From positions 372,001 to 436,000 of the forward strand of contig NZ_CP011120.1 of assembly GCF_001628715.1 (NCBI RefSeq): a stretch of 64,000 bases of DNA, in the 5' to 3' direction. The notes under the pieces were generated by a model. The model did not search any database. It had not been told where the DNA came from and saw only the letters and a program-made list of their open reading frames with translations. Position 1 is the first letter of the stretch. Each line of letters starts with the position of its first letter. Below are positions 39,920 to 48,493 of this stretch, in pieces. The translations under genes were made by a program, and so were the position numbers. The DNA comes from Acetobacter oryzifermentans. Lineage in GTDB: Bacteria; Pseudomonadota; Alphaproteobacteria; Acetobacterales; Acetobacteraceae.

Positions 39920-42900
39920 TTACCCTTGAAATCCCTCCCATAGCCCGCCCTGCTTTACGATGGCGGCAATAACAGCACGCAACAGCGAGTTATCGTTCAG
40001 CAACTGTTTGCCCATTTTTTCATGAGCTTCCATCAGCTCAATGGTCGCGTTCAGCCCTTCTTCCTGAAGATCAGGTGAGTTGGCGAACTGATCTTTTGTG
40101 TTCGCCTTTGCCTGCTCCCGCAATTTTTCTGATTCTGCCAACTTGGTTTCCAGCCCAGTGACAAACGCCACCTTGTCACCATCTGTCAGATCGCCCTGGA
40201 ACAGATCATTGATCGCGTCAATGATGCGGGAAAGCTGCACCTTCACTTTGTCCTGCGGTTGTCCCGAACCGGCTTCCTTTATCGGTTCCAGCCCATCACC
40301 GGTTTCGTTCTTCAGTCCAAGCTTCTGCTTGCCAAGGTCTTTCATACGGTGATGCGTCAAACGCAAAGTCGTCGTATCAATGGTTTCACGCTCACGGTCG
40401 AACTTCAGCAGAGGCCACAGCATTTTTGCGAACAGGTAAAGCTTTTCATAATCCGGATTGCCATAGTTCAGCATCTGACTGAAAAACTCGTACATCCGCA
40501 CGTAAGATGCCAGATCACTCCGGAACTGAACCAGTCCGTCAATCCGCTCCTTTGCTTCCTTCCGCTCCTGTGAGCTTTCGGGTTCGTCCTGAATGATTTT
40601 CCGCGCCTCACGATAGCGGCCCAGCACACGGGAACTGACCGGCACAATGGCCGCATCAAGCTGCTGCTGTGACGCTTTGGGGTTTGCGAGGATATGAGCC
40701 ACCCGATCCACTTCAGGCTGATCATACAGCCCGGTATCATCCAGCTTGTGGCGCAGGTTCACCACGCAGTTCGGGTCACTGAGATCCGCCAGTTCGGCCT
40801 TCGTGTAATATTGCTGGAACGCCTTGAGGATGTCTTCGGGATCGTTCTCGAAGTCGACAACGAAGGTCATATTCTTGCCCGGATAGCAACGGTTTAAGCG
40901 TGAAAGCGTCTGGACGGCCTGAATCCCGCCGAGCTTACGATCCACATACATGCCGCATAGCAAAGGCTGATCAAAACCCGTCTGGAACTTGTTCGCCACG
41001 ATCAGAATCCGCCACGGATCTTCGGCAAAGACTTCCCTCAGGTCGCGCCCTTTGAGTGCCGGGTTGATATTGCTTTCCGTAAAGGGCTCCGGACCACTTT
41101 CCGGGTCATCCACTTCACCCGAGAATGCTGCGAGAAGCCCGAAGGGATAATGCTTTTCCTTCACATAGCGATCCATAGCCAGTTTCCAGCGCACGGCCTC
41201 CTTGCGGCTGGCCGTCACGACCATAGCGCGTGCCTTGCCGCCAAGGAGAGGCTGCACATTTTGGCGGAAGTGCTCCACCACAATCTGCACGCGCGCGGCG
41301 ATGTTGGTGGGATGCAGGCGTACCCACTTCATCAGCGCTTTCTTTGCCTCCGAAGCCTCGACTTCTGTGTCATCCAGAATCTGCCCGTTCTGGCTCAGGC
41401 GAAATGCCTGTTTCCAGGACACGTAATTCTGCAATACATCGAGGATGAAGCCTTCTTCGATAGCCTGCCGCATGGAATAGACATGGAACGCCTCAGGCTT
41501 ATTGTTTTTGCTCTTGGGCTGATCCGGATGCGGCAAGCGCCCGAACAGTTCCAGCGTTTTGGCCTTTGGCGTAGCCGTGAACGCAATGAAGGAAATGCCA
41601 GCGTCTGCTGCCGTCCTCTGCGCCATTTCCGCCGCCAGCAGGTCTTCCGTGCTGATCTCCCCACCGTCTGCAAGCTCCGCCAGTTCACCGGCGGAAAGAG
41701 CAGCCTTGAGTTTACTGGCCGAAGTGCCGGTCTGGGAGGAATGAGCTTCATCAGCGATCACGACGAAATGCTTGCCCTCAGTCGCCGCAAGTTGACGGAT
41801 TTCTTCCAGAGCGAATGGAAAGGTTTGAATCGTGCAGATGATGATTTTCTTGCCGGTATGCAGGGCCGCCGCAAGTTCTTGGCTCTTGCTGCCCCCGTTG
41901 CCAGAGATCGACGCCACCACCCCACGCGTGCGCTCGAAGCTCTCAATGGTTTCCGAAAGCTGCCGATCCAGCACGGTACGGTCTGACACCACGATGACCG
42001 TATCGAACAGCTTGTGATTATGAGCGTCATGCAGGTCGGACAGAAAATGTGCCGTCCATGCGATGGAGTTTGTCTTGCCTGACCCGGCAGAGTGCTGGAT
42101 CAAGTAACGCTGCCCCGGTCCTTCCTCCAGAATAGTGGAAACCAGCAGCCGTGTGGCGGCAAGCTGATGATAGCGCGGAAAGATCCAGCCCGCGATCTTC
42201 CCTTTTTTCTTCACCGGAATGACGTAGCGGCCCAGAATATCCAGCCATGAGTCCGGCTGCCAGACCTCCTGCCACAGATACGCCGTAGTGCCGGGATTGC
42301 CCGCACCGCCAGCGTTCCCCTGATTGAATGGCAGAAAACGGCTGTGCGCGCCATCCAGATGCGTGCACATCATCACATCGCTGTTGCTGACAGCAAAATG
42401 CACGACCGCGCCACCAGGTACCGAAAGCAGAGGCTCCGCAGGCTTTCCCGGCGGTTTTGGTAGGCGGTCTGAGCAGTACTGTTCCACCGCATCCTGAACT
42501 GACTGCGTGTAGTTTGATTTCAGTTCGGCGGTCGCAACCGGAACGCCATTCAGAAACAGCACCAGATCCAGCTCATTGCCGTTACTGGACGAATAACGCA
42601 CCTGTCGTACAACGCGCAGGCGATTGGCGTCATAACGATGCTGCAAATGCGGGTTCATCGTTAGAGCCGGACGGAACTGACAGATTTTTAGTGTTTTTGT
42701 CAGTCCGATAATGTCCAGCCCGTCCCGCAGAACAACCAGCGCGCCCCGTGTGTTCAGCGCATCCCGCACCCGCTGGCACAACACGGCGTCCGCCGAGCTG
42801 CCATGCGTTTTCTCCAGCGTCTCCCACGCCTCGGGCTCGCATTCGCGCACCCATGCCAGCAGGTCTTCAGGGAACAACGCCAGCCCCACGTCATATCGGG

Positions 42901-42991
42901 CCGCCGAACTGTCTTCGTAAATCCAGCCGGAGCGCCCAAGGTAATCGCAGATTTCGGATTCTAGATGGTGCTCCTTGTGAAGATCGGTCAT
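39920..42991 (-). CDS. hsdR: type I restriction enzyme subunit R (HsdR)
   Basis: 1023 residues; the translocase and nuclease of a type I system. The N-terminal nuclease has ELDLVLFLNGVPVATAELK (Asp, Glu-x-Lys, PD-ExK type). The helicase has Walker A GSGKT (Lys306), motif II ADEAHSSQTG (Asp414-His417), motif III FTATP and motif VI-like QTLSRLNRCYPGKN. The C-terminus is a helical HsdM-binding region. Length is normal. Its ATG overlaps the preceding stop by 4 bases. Last gene of the operon. Confidence 0.93.
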   Translation of the reverse strand: MTDLHKEHHLESEICDYLGRSGWIYEDSSAARYDVGLALFPEDLLAWVRECEPEAWETLEKTHGSSADAVLCQRVRDALNTRGALVVLRDGLDIIGLTKTLKICQFRPALTMNPHLQHRYDANRLRVVRQVRYSSSNGNELDLVLFLNGVPVATAELKSNYTQSVQDAVEQYCSDRLPKPPGKPAEPLLSVPGGAVVHFAVSNSDVMMCTHLDGAHSRFLPFNQGNAGGAGNPGTTAYLWQEVWQPDSWLDILGRYVIPVKKKGKIAGWIFPRYHQLAATRLLVSTILEEGPGQRYLIQHSAGSGKTNSIAWTAHFLSDLHDAHNHKLFDTVIVVSDRTVLDRQLSETIESFERTRGVVASISGNGGSKSQELAAALHTGKKIIICTIQTFPFALEEIRQLAATEGKHFVVIADEAHSSQTGTSASKLKAALSAGELAELADGGEISTEDLLAAEMAQRTAADAGISFIAFTATPKAKTLELFGRLPHPDQPKSKNNKPEAFHVYSMRQAIEEGFILDVLQNYVSWKQAFRLSQNGQILDDTEVEASEAKKALMKWVRLHPTNIAARVQIVVEHFRQNVQPLLGGKARAMVVTASRKEAVRWKLAMDRYVKEKHYPFGLLAAFSGEVDDPESGPEPFTESNINPALKGRDLREVFAEDPWRILIVANKFQTGFDQPLLCGMYVDRKLGGIQAVQTLSRLNRCYPGKNMTFVVDFENDPEDILKAFQQYYTKAELADLSDPNCVVNLRHKLDDTGLYDQPEVDRVAHILANPKASQQQLDAAIVPVSSRVLGRYREARKIIQDEPESSQERKEAKERIDGLVQFRSDLASYVRMYEFFSQMLNYGNPDYEKLYLFAKMLWPLLKFDRERETIDTTTLRLTHHRMKDLGKQKLGLKNETGDGLEPIKEAGSGQPQDKVKVQLSRIIDAINDLFQGDLTDGDKVAFVTGLETKLAESEKLREQAKANTKDQFANSPDLQEEGLNATIELMEAHEKMGKQLLNDNSLLRAVIAAIVKQGGLWEGFQG

Positions 42992-43935
42992 TCAGCTGCA
43001 TCCTCTGTGGGAAGAGCATCAAGCTGACGATTTTCCCATTCTTTATAAGTGATCCCAGAGTGGACCTGATGCCACTTGTCCGGGCCATTCGCGGGACGTC
43101 CATAGATGATTGCGGCAGCCGCACTTGGGCTGGAAAAAGCATAATCTTTCACAAATACAGCGGACTGACCCTCAGATCTTATAACACCGCCTCTCTCCAG
43201 TTCATCACGTAGTGGGTGATAGCTCGTTCCTTCCTTCCCTTGCCAACACGGGTAGAGACGAGAACCGGTTAGAACGATAAATTCGCCATCCTGTAAGACA
43301 GCATGCGCCTCGATTTCATATTTCGGATATTTGAGAATGAACTCTGGCTCTAAATCTGAGCTTTGTTCATTTACCGCGATTGCTTGTCTGGTGACAGCAG
43401 AAGTCGTTGAGCCCGCCGGACGGCTACGCTGAATGAACATATCTACCCGAATAGCAGGCAAAACCACCATCAGACTGGCAAGAAACGCTTCCATTTTGGC
43501 GATATCCGCTTCCGTCAGACCCGGCAGCTTTGGGGAGTTGCCGTTGTGTAGCGGTGTATGTCCGATCTCCCGCGCCATAGCGATAAGCCGCGCTTCCAGA
43601 TACTTTACATGCGCCTTGTTGAGCCGGTTAGCGCTGGCCGATACCAGAACGGCTGTTTCCCACCAGTCCTTATCACTTGCCGCCGCGTGCTGCTTGAGCC
43701 TGACACCAAGATCTTCGGCCTCCCCAATATAGGCGAAGTCTTCTCCTTCTTTCTCACCCAGCAGCAGGTAAACCCCAGCGTAACCAGCTTCCTCCCGTTT
43801 GAGCGCCTCCGTCAGGCGCGTGCGAGGCGTGACGAAGACATGCCCCGTCCAGTTGAAAAGTTCAGCGGTGATCATCCCATCTGGATGACCATCAATATAA
43901 AAAAGCTCCAGAGAACGGCCTTTGGTGTCGATCAT
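42988..43935 (-). CDS. GIY-YIG nuclease-like protein with DUF4357, embedded in the type I operon
   Basis: 315 residues. Residues 50-90 (AGVYLLLGEKEGEDFAYIGE, then LGVRLKQH) are a GIY-YIG core, with G-V-Y and Y-I-G spaced normally. Residues 255-300 (SPSAAAAIIYGRPANGPDKW) are the DUF4357 domain found in restriction-associated proteins. Between hsdS and hsdR, overlapping each by 4 bases, so produced in fixed ratio with them. It may restrict modified DNA or regulate the system. Confidence 0.82.
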   Translation of the reverse strand: MIDTKGRSLELFYIDGHPDGMITAELFNWTGHVFVTPRTRLTEALKREEAGYAGVYLLLGEKEGEDFAYIGEAEDLGVRLKQHAAASDKDWWETAVLVSASANRLNKAHVKYLEARLIAMAREIGHTPLHNGNSPKLPGLTEADIAKMEAFLASLMVVLPAIRVDMFIQRSRPAGSTTSAVTRQAIAVNEQSSDLEPEFILKYPKYEIEAHAVLQDGEFIVLTGSRLYPCWQGKEGTSYHPLRDELERGGVIRSEGQSAVFVKDYAFSSPSAAAAIIYGRPANGPDKWHQVHSGITYKEWENRQLDALPTEDAAE

Positions 43936-45281
43936 GCTGCGAGGGCCTTGTTCTGGGCGCGAACGTCAATCTTGCCGGTTACGGCAGCGGAGATAAGGGC
44001 GGCGCGGCGTTCTTTGAGCAGGGTAATAGCGTTAGTCGCTGTTAAAATAAGGCTTTCAAATTCGGTAATCGCTCTAGCTAGATATGTAACAATTTCATCT
44101 TGAATTTTGCGAGAAGGAAGGCAAATGGGAAAAGATGCGATTTGCGAAGGACTGATATGAGGAACGCTAACTCCTGTCATTTCCGGAGCAAGAAAATGCA
44201 TAAAATTTGGCAATGAATATTGGTACATTAGAAAAGAACTATTTAAATATTTTTTTAATCGCAATAACCCTACCCGCTGTAAAAGCAAACACGGTAAGTC
44301 TTTCTTATATATTTTTGAAATTCTTAGACCTGAAGAAATCCATGGGCGATCCATGCCAATTACAATATCACCTTCTTTTAATTCATAAATATCAAGTCCA
44401 TCGTCAATTTGACGTTTCCAATATACTACATCGTCCCAACGTAATTTTCCAACTCCGACATTAACACCACGAAGTAGAGGCACGCCCTCGCCATATTTTA
44501 AAAACTTGTCAGATGGAAACGCAAAACCGGATATGACTCTCACCACACGGCCTGCTGTCACAACTTCCCACCCTTCCGGCACCATCCCGATCCACGGGAT
44601 GCCAGAGTCCTTCATAGGGGCGTTGGGGTTTAGGCCCTTTGTGACGGCATGGGAGATGACGGCTTGCCGCTTTTCTGCTAGGAGGGCAATCAGCCGTTGC
44701 TGTTCGGCAATCAGGGCATCAATCTTTCCGCACTCACGATCCAGAAAGCTGGCTATTGCCTGCTGTTCGGGGAGTGGTGGAAAGCATAATAGAAATGATG
44801 CTAGATTATCCGAAGATAATTCGAGAAAAGTTGTACCTTTCCCAAGAATTTGCAATTCAGACACTGCTGAATAAAAAAAATAGAGGAAAAACTTGGACGA
44901 CACTCCTTTGTCAGGAACAAGGGAACGACAGCCCTGATTTGTACATAGATCGGTCCCAGCGAGTCCGATACTTCCTATCGGCGCTCGTGTTGAAATAATA
45001 ATACTACCTTTAGGAACAATACTGACGGCGCAGCTTTCAGCGCCTTTTACAGAAATAGTTCTTTTTGAGTGGGTGATAATCTCGGGTCGTTCAGAATTTA
45101 AATCTGCAGGGGTTATCCACGTAATTTCACCGTCCCAGAAATCACTCTGACCGGACTTTGGAGTTGCTCCGTTTTTTAAAGAAAATATTCGCTTGAGTGG
45201 TAGGACGTCCCAACCAACCGGAATCTCCCCAATCCACTCAATCCCACTGTCCTTATAAGCCGGATACTTCGGGAAACTCAT
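43932..45281 (-). CDS. hsdS: type I specificity subunit (HsdS)
   Basis: 449 residues with two target-recognition domains (about 20-160 and 230-390), separated by long helical spacers (LPEQQAIASFLDRECGKIDA, and DEIVTYLARAITEFESLIL). Each half begins with the same motif, KDSG(I)(E/P)WIG-x-(I/V)-P-x-GW. The TRD-coding DNA (around 44000-44520 and 44790-45180) is far more AT-rich than the spacers, consistent with shuffling of recognition domains. Confidence 0.92.
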   Translation of the reverse strand: MSFPKYPAYKDSGIEWIGEIPVGWDVLPLKRIFSLKNGATPKSGQSDFWDGEITWITPADLNSERPEIITHSKRTISVKGAESCAVSIVPKGSIIISTRAPIGSIGLAGTDLCTNQGCRSLVPDKGVSSKFFLYFFYSAVSELQILGKGTTFLELSSDNLASFLLCFPPLPEQQAIASFLDRECGKIDALIAEQQRLIALLAEKRQAVISHAVTKGLNPNAPMKDSGIPWIGMVPEGWEVVTAGRVVRVISGFAFPSDKFLKYGEGVPLLRGVNVGVGKLRWDDVVYWKRQIDDGLDIYELKEGDIVIGMDRPWISSGLRISKIYKKDLPCLLLQRVGLLRLKKYLNSSFLMYQYSLPNFMHFLAPEMTGVSVPHISPSQIASFPICLPSRKIQDEIVTYLARAITEFESLILTATNAITLLKERRAALISAAVTGKIDVRAQNKALAA

Positions 45282-47125
45282 ACCGAAAGCTCCCCAAGCA
45301 TCGCCATGATTTTCGCGGTTACCTTTTTCAACTCCGCATCAATCTCCGCAAGTGGGCGTGGGGGCTCGAACACATAGAAATACCGATTGAACGGAATTTC
45401 GTAGCCGATCTTTGTCTTGTCCTCATCAATCCACGCATCTGGGGCATGGGGCAGCACTTCGCGTTTGAAATAGGCGTGAATGTCCTCATTCAGCGGCACG
45501 TTTTCCGTATCGCGCAAGCTGGTATCGGGCATTTTCTTGCCCTTCATCTTACCACGCTGGCCGAGGACGATGTTGCCATCTTCATCGCGTTGCGGGCGCT
45601 CCACGGTGATGGTCTGATAACCGAAATCCTTGTTATTGAAGATGCGGCTCAACGGTGCGAGCCGCACCTTGCCGCTTTCGGGCGCTTCCGGTGGCGCTTC
45701 ACCCTGCATCACGACTGCGCGTGTCTGCGTGCCATCCGCACCGGTGATGGTGGCAAGCTGCGCCTCCTGCGCGTCGCGGAACAGGCGCGTGACGAGGGTG
45801 ATGTCGTCCTCTCCCATTTCCTTGCGTTTGGAGCCGAGGCTTTTGCGCATTTTCTGCCAGAAGGAGGAGGCATCGATCAGCTGCACCTTGCCCTTACGGT
45901 TCTTGGGCTTGCGGTTGGTTAGCACCCAGACATAGGTGGCGATGCCAGTGTTGAAGAACATATCGGTCGGCAGTGCGATAATGGCTTCGACCAGATCTTC
46001 TTCCAGAACGAAGCGCCGGATTTCGGACTCACCGGAACCAGCTGCGCCCGTGAACAGGGGGGAGCCGTTCAGCACAATGCCGAAGCGTGAACCACCGTCC
46101 TTTGTCGGGCGCATTTTGTGGACAAGGTGGAGCAGGAACAGCATGGAGCCGTCCGAGATACGCGGCAGGCCGGGGCCGAAGCGCCCGTTATAACCCAGCT
46201 TTTCATGCTCGGCCCGAACGGCCTTCTCGACCTTTTTCCACTCCACGCCAAAGGGCGGATTGGAGAGCATGTAATCGAATTTGTAGTCTGCCAGCTCATC
46301 ATCGGACAGTGTGTTGCCGAGGCGGATGTTGCTGACGTCCTGATTACGGATCAGCATGTCAGCTTTACAGATGGCATAAGATTCGGGGTTCAGCTCCTGC
46401 CCGAACATGGTCAGGCGCGCATCCGGATTGTGGTCGAGCAGGAACTCTTCCGCGACAGAGAGCATGCCGCCGGTGCCAGCGGTGGGGTCATAGATGGTGC
46501 GGACGGCGGCGTTGCCGGGGGTCAGCAGGCCATCATCCTCGGCAAAGATGAGGTTCACCATCAATTTGATGACTTCGCGCGGGGTGAAGTGCTCACCAGC
46601 GGTCTCGTTGGAGGCTTCCGAAAATTTACGGATCAGTTCCTCGAACACCTGCCCCATCTGGTGGTTATCAACGGCTTTATCACTGAGATCAAAGCTGATG
46701 AATTTTTCGAGCACCAGATAGAGGAGATTGGCTTTGGCCAGCCGATCTGTCTGTTCGGTAAAGCGGAAGTGGTCGAAGATGTCACGGGCGGCAGGAGAGA
46801 AAGCGTTGATATAGGCTGAGAGGTTCTCGGTCAGGTTATCCGGATCGCCCAGCACGCCTTTCAGCGTGAAGTCAGACGTGTTTACGAACCGCAGACCTGC
46901 GGCTTTCTCCATGAAAGGCATTGGGTCGATCCCTTTGCTCTCCCACTTTTCCTTTTCCTTCAGCACCTTGTCACGGGTCGGAGCCAGAACGGCATCAAGG
47001 CGGCGCAGAACGGTAAAGGGCAGGATGACCCGACCGTATTCGGCTGGTTTGAAATCGCCTCGCAGGAGATCGGCGACCTGCCAAATCATGGAGGACAGGG
47101 AAGCAGTGCGGGGTGTCGTGCTCAT
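45278..47125 (-). CDS. hsdM: type I methyltransferase subunit (HsdM)
   Basis: 615 residues; N6-adenine methyltransferase. SAM-binding motif DPTAGTGG at 213-220 and catalytic NPPF at 289-292 are intact. The N-terminal helical domain (SSMIWQVADLLRGDFKPAEY) and the C-terminal coil that contacts HsdS are present. It lies 34 bases after the Doc-like gene and overlaps hsdS by 4 bases. Confidence 0.93.
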   Translation of the reverse strand: MSTTPRTASLSSMIWQVADLLRGDFKPAEYGRVILPFTVLRRLDAVLAPTRDKVLKEKEKWESKGIDPMPFMEKAAGLRFVNTSDFTLKGVLGDPDNLTENLSAYINAFSPAARDIFDHFRFTEQTDRLAKANLLYLVLEKFISFDLSDKAVDNHQMGQVFEELIRKFSEASNETAGEHFTPREVIKLMVNLIFAEDDGLLTPGNAAVRTIYDPTAGTGGMLSVAEEFLLDHNPDARLTMFGQELNPESYAICKADMLIRNQDVSNIRLGNTLSDDELADYKFDYMLSNPPFGVEWKKVEKAVRAEHEKLGYNGRFGPGLPRISDGSMLFLLHLVHKMRPTKDGGSRFGIVLNGSPLFTGAAGSGESEIRRFVLEEDLVEAIIALPTDMFFNTGIATYVWVLTNRKPKNRKGKVQLIDASSFWQKMRKSLGSKRKEMGEDDITLVTRLFRDAQEAQLATITGADGTQTRAVVMQGEAPPEAPESGKVRLAPLSRIFNNKDFGYQTITVERPQRDEDGNIVLGQRGKMKGKKMPDTSLRDTENVPLNEDIHAYFKREVLPHAPDAWIDEDKTKIGYEIPFNRYFYVFEPPRPLAEIDAELKKVTAKIMAMLGELSV

Positions 47126-47159
47126 GAAAAAATCTAGTCCGATGTCGAAGATATATGAA

Positions 47160-47561
47160 TCACTGATTTTGAAAATGCTGCCGAAGCCACGCCGCGAACG
47201 CGTCTTCCTCTATTGCGCCAGCCGCAAGAGCCACCACGGCCTCGACGGCATCCGGGGCGCTAACCTGCACACGGGTTCCATTCAACCGAAGGAAAAGAAC
47301 GCAGCAGCTCCAGGCTGTCCGCTTGTTGGCGTCATTGAAGGGGTCATTACGCGCAATGCCATAAGCATAGGCAGCCGCCAGAGTTGCGGTGTCCGGTCTA
47401 GGCGCTTCAGTATAGTGCCATCGGTTTTCGGCGCGAGCTAACGCGCTGTGCAGCAGGTTCTCGTTTTTGAGACCATGTGTCCCACCATATTCCTTCAGAG
47501 CCTGATCGTGCATGAACAGCACCGCATCAGGTTCCAGAAACTCAGGCAGATCCGGTATCAA
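47160..47561 (-). CDS. doc: Doc/Fic-type toxin with altered catalytic motif
   Basis: 133 residues. Doc kinases phosphorylate elongation factor Tu. The Fic core is present (GGTHGLKNENLLHSALARAE, then ANKRTAWSCCVLFL), but the motif H-x-F-x-(D/N)-(A/G)-N-K-R reads DPFNDANKR: the catalytic His is Asp73 (GAC, one base from CAC). The rest of the motif is intact. It overlaps the antitoxin gene by 4 bases and precedes hsdM by 34. Confidence 0.82.
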   Translation of the reverse strand: MIPDLPEFLEPDAVLFMHDQALKEYGGTHGLKNENLLHSALARAENRWHYTEAPRPDTATLAAAYAYGIARNDPFNDANKRTAWSCCVLFLRLNGTRVQVSAPDAVEAVVALAAGAIEEDAFAAWLRQHFQNQ

Positions 47562-47785
47562 CGCTTGGCCAGTTCCTGAAGAACGTCAGCCTGCTCACGT
47601 AGCGTCTCGCGCGCCATCTGCATCTGGCGTTCAAGCTTAAGATTGCGCTTCACGAGCTTGATTCCGTCGGCCATTTCTACCAGCGTGAGTTCCTGCCCGA
47701 CTTCCAGGCCAAGACGGATACGTGTTTCTGCTGGAAGGGTAACACCGACAGAATTACCCTGTTTGCGAACGACGACAGTTTCCAT
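47558..47785 (-). CDS. AbrB/MazE-type antitoxin
   Basis: 75 residues. METVVVRKQGNSVGVTLPAE, then GLEVGQELTLVEMADGIKLV is the swapped-hairpin AbrB DNA-binding domain. The C-terminal helix (KLERQMQMARETLREQADVL) would wrap the Doc partner. First gene of the operon; it probably represses its own promoter at the palindrome 47798-47816. Confidence 0.85.
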   Translation of the reverse strand: METVVVRKQGNSVGVTLPAETRIRLGLEVGQELTLVEMADGIKLVKRNLKLERQMQMARETLREQADVLQELAKR

Positions 47786-47797
47786 GGGCTTAGCTCC

Positions 47798-47816
47798 GTA
47801 TTACGTGTCGTAATAC
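47798..47816. promoter_or_regulatory. operator palindrome upstream of the antitoxin gene
   Basis: GTATTACG-TGT-CGTAATAC, a perfect 8+3+8 inverted repeat 13 bases before the antitoxin ATG, overlapped by a second pair TTACGT/ACGTAA (47801-47820). Expected autoregulatory site for an AbrB-type antitoxin. Confidence 0.7.
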
Positions 47817-47981
47817 GTAACAGGGGTGTATCCGGGGTGGCAAGCCCAAATATCCCCTTACAGCCAGCCTGTACGGATTACATAAACGATCCTGCTCAGA
47901 ACATGCCAGTCATCTACGCGTGGCTGTAGCGGGCCGCATAATTTGGAACCCAAAAAATACTGCCTTAGGCTCGACGTGCGC

Positions 47982-48016
47982 GCCTATTAATGCCTCTTAA
48001 AGAGGTCTTAATAGGC
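47982..48016. repeat. 35-base near-perfect palindrome
   Basis: GCCTATTAA at 47982-47990 faces TTAATAGGC at 48008-48016; inside, CCTCTT faces AAGAGG. Only one mismatch and one wobble in 17 pairs. No T-run follows on either strand. It lies in a roughly 340-base gap (47817-48154) where I see no gene. Confidence 0.6.
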
Positions 48017-48154
48017 CTCTAACAATCAGTGACAGGCTGAGATACCTCTGCCGGAAATGGATACGGCGGCAGCGGCCTGAACTGCCGTAGCGGTCGTCCA
48101 GCCGCAGCATCCAAATCATGGACGATCAGCAGAGCAACATCATTGGGGAGCCTA

Positions 48155-48218
48155 GGGAATGCCTGCACGATAATGATACAGCACGGCTTCAATAAACTGA
48201 TGACATGCCTGAGCAGCA
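48155..48218 (-). pseudogene. IS5-family transposase fragment
   Basis: The minus strand reads AAQACHQFIEAVLYHYRAGI and then Pro and TAG. FIEAVLY-(R)-YRAGIP-W-R-D is the N-terminal motif of IS5/IS427-type transposases. Cut by a stop exactly where WRD would follow; no other part of the gene is present. Confidence 0.5.
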
Positions 48219-48223
48219 AGAGA

Positions 48224-48343
48224 ATGTTAAATGGTCTTGCGTGGTTTTTCTACGTGATTGGCTGCGTTATGTTTTCGCTAATCATTGTCCCGCTTAAACT
48301 TCTGGAGGGCGGCCTACCGTCCTTTTGGGTGTTTGAAAAATAG
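48224..48343 (+). CDS. possible small membrane protein (39 aa)
   Basis: MLNGLAWFFYVIGCVMFSLI, then IVPLKLLEGG: one convincing membrane helix. The upstream in-frame extension to 48143 is antisense to the transposase fragment. No strong ribosome site. Real or chance; low confidence. Confidence 0.25.
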   Translation: MLNGLAWFFYVIGCVMFSLIIVPLKLLEGGLPSFWVFEK

Positions 48344-48439
48344 TGCCCTTAACGTAAAAAAATACTAAAAACTTTTTAGTATAACTTATATTTTTAGGTA
48401 ATTTAGATTTTTTCGAAACAACCTGTAATGGAAAAAGAA

Positions 48440-48469
48440 GAGGACTTTTTCAATAAAGACAAAGTCCTC
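48440..48469 (-). terminator. terminator of the minus-strand Hint protein gene
   Basis: GAGGACTTT (48440-48448) and AAAGTCCTC (48461-48469), 9 bp. On the minus strand it follows the 48494 stop by about 25 bases and continues TTCTTTTTCC. An AT-only inverted repeat, ATACTAAAAA/TTTTTAGTAT, lies beyond at 48362-48382. Confidence 0.7.
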
Positions 48470-48493
48470 TCATATTTTATTTCACATAAGGCG

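Noticed and set aside
48019..48219. 66-residue minus-strand frame
   Set aside because: It is out of frame with, and overlaps, the transposase fragment at 48155-48218; protein-like Pro-rich end but no family or start signal.
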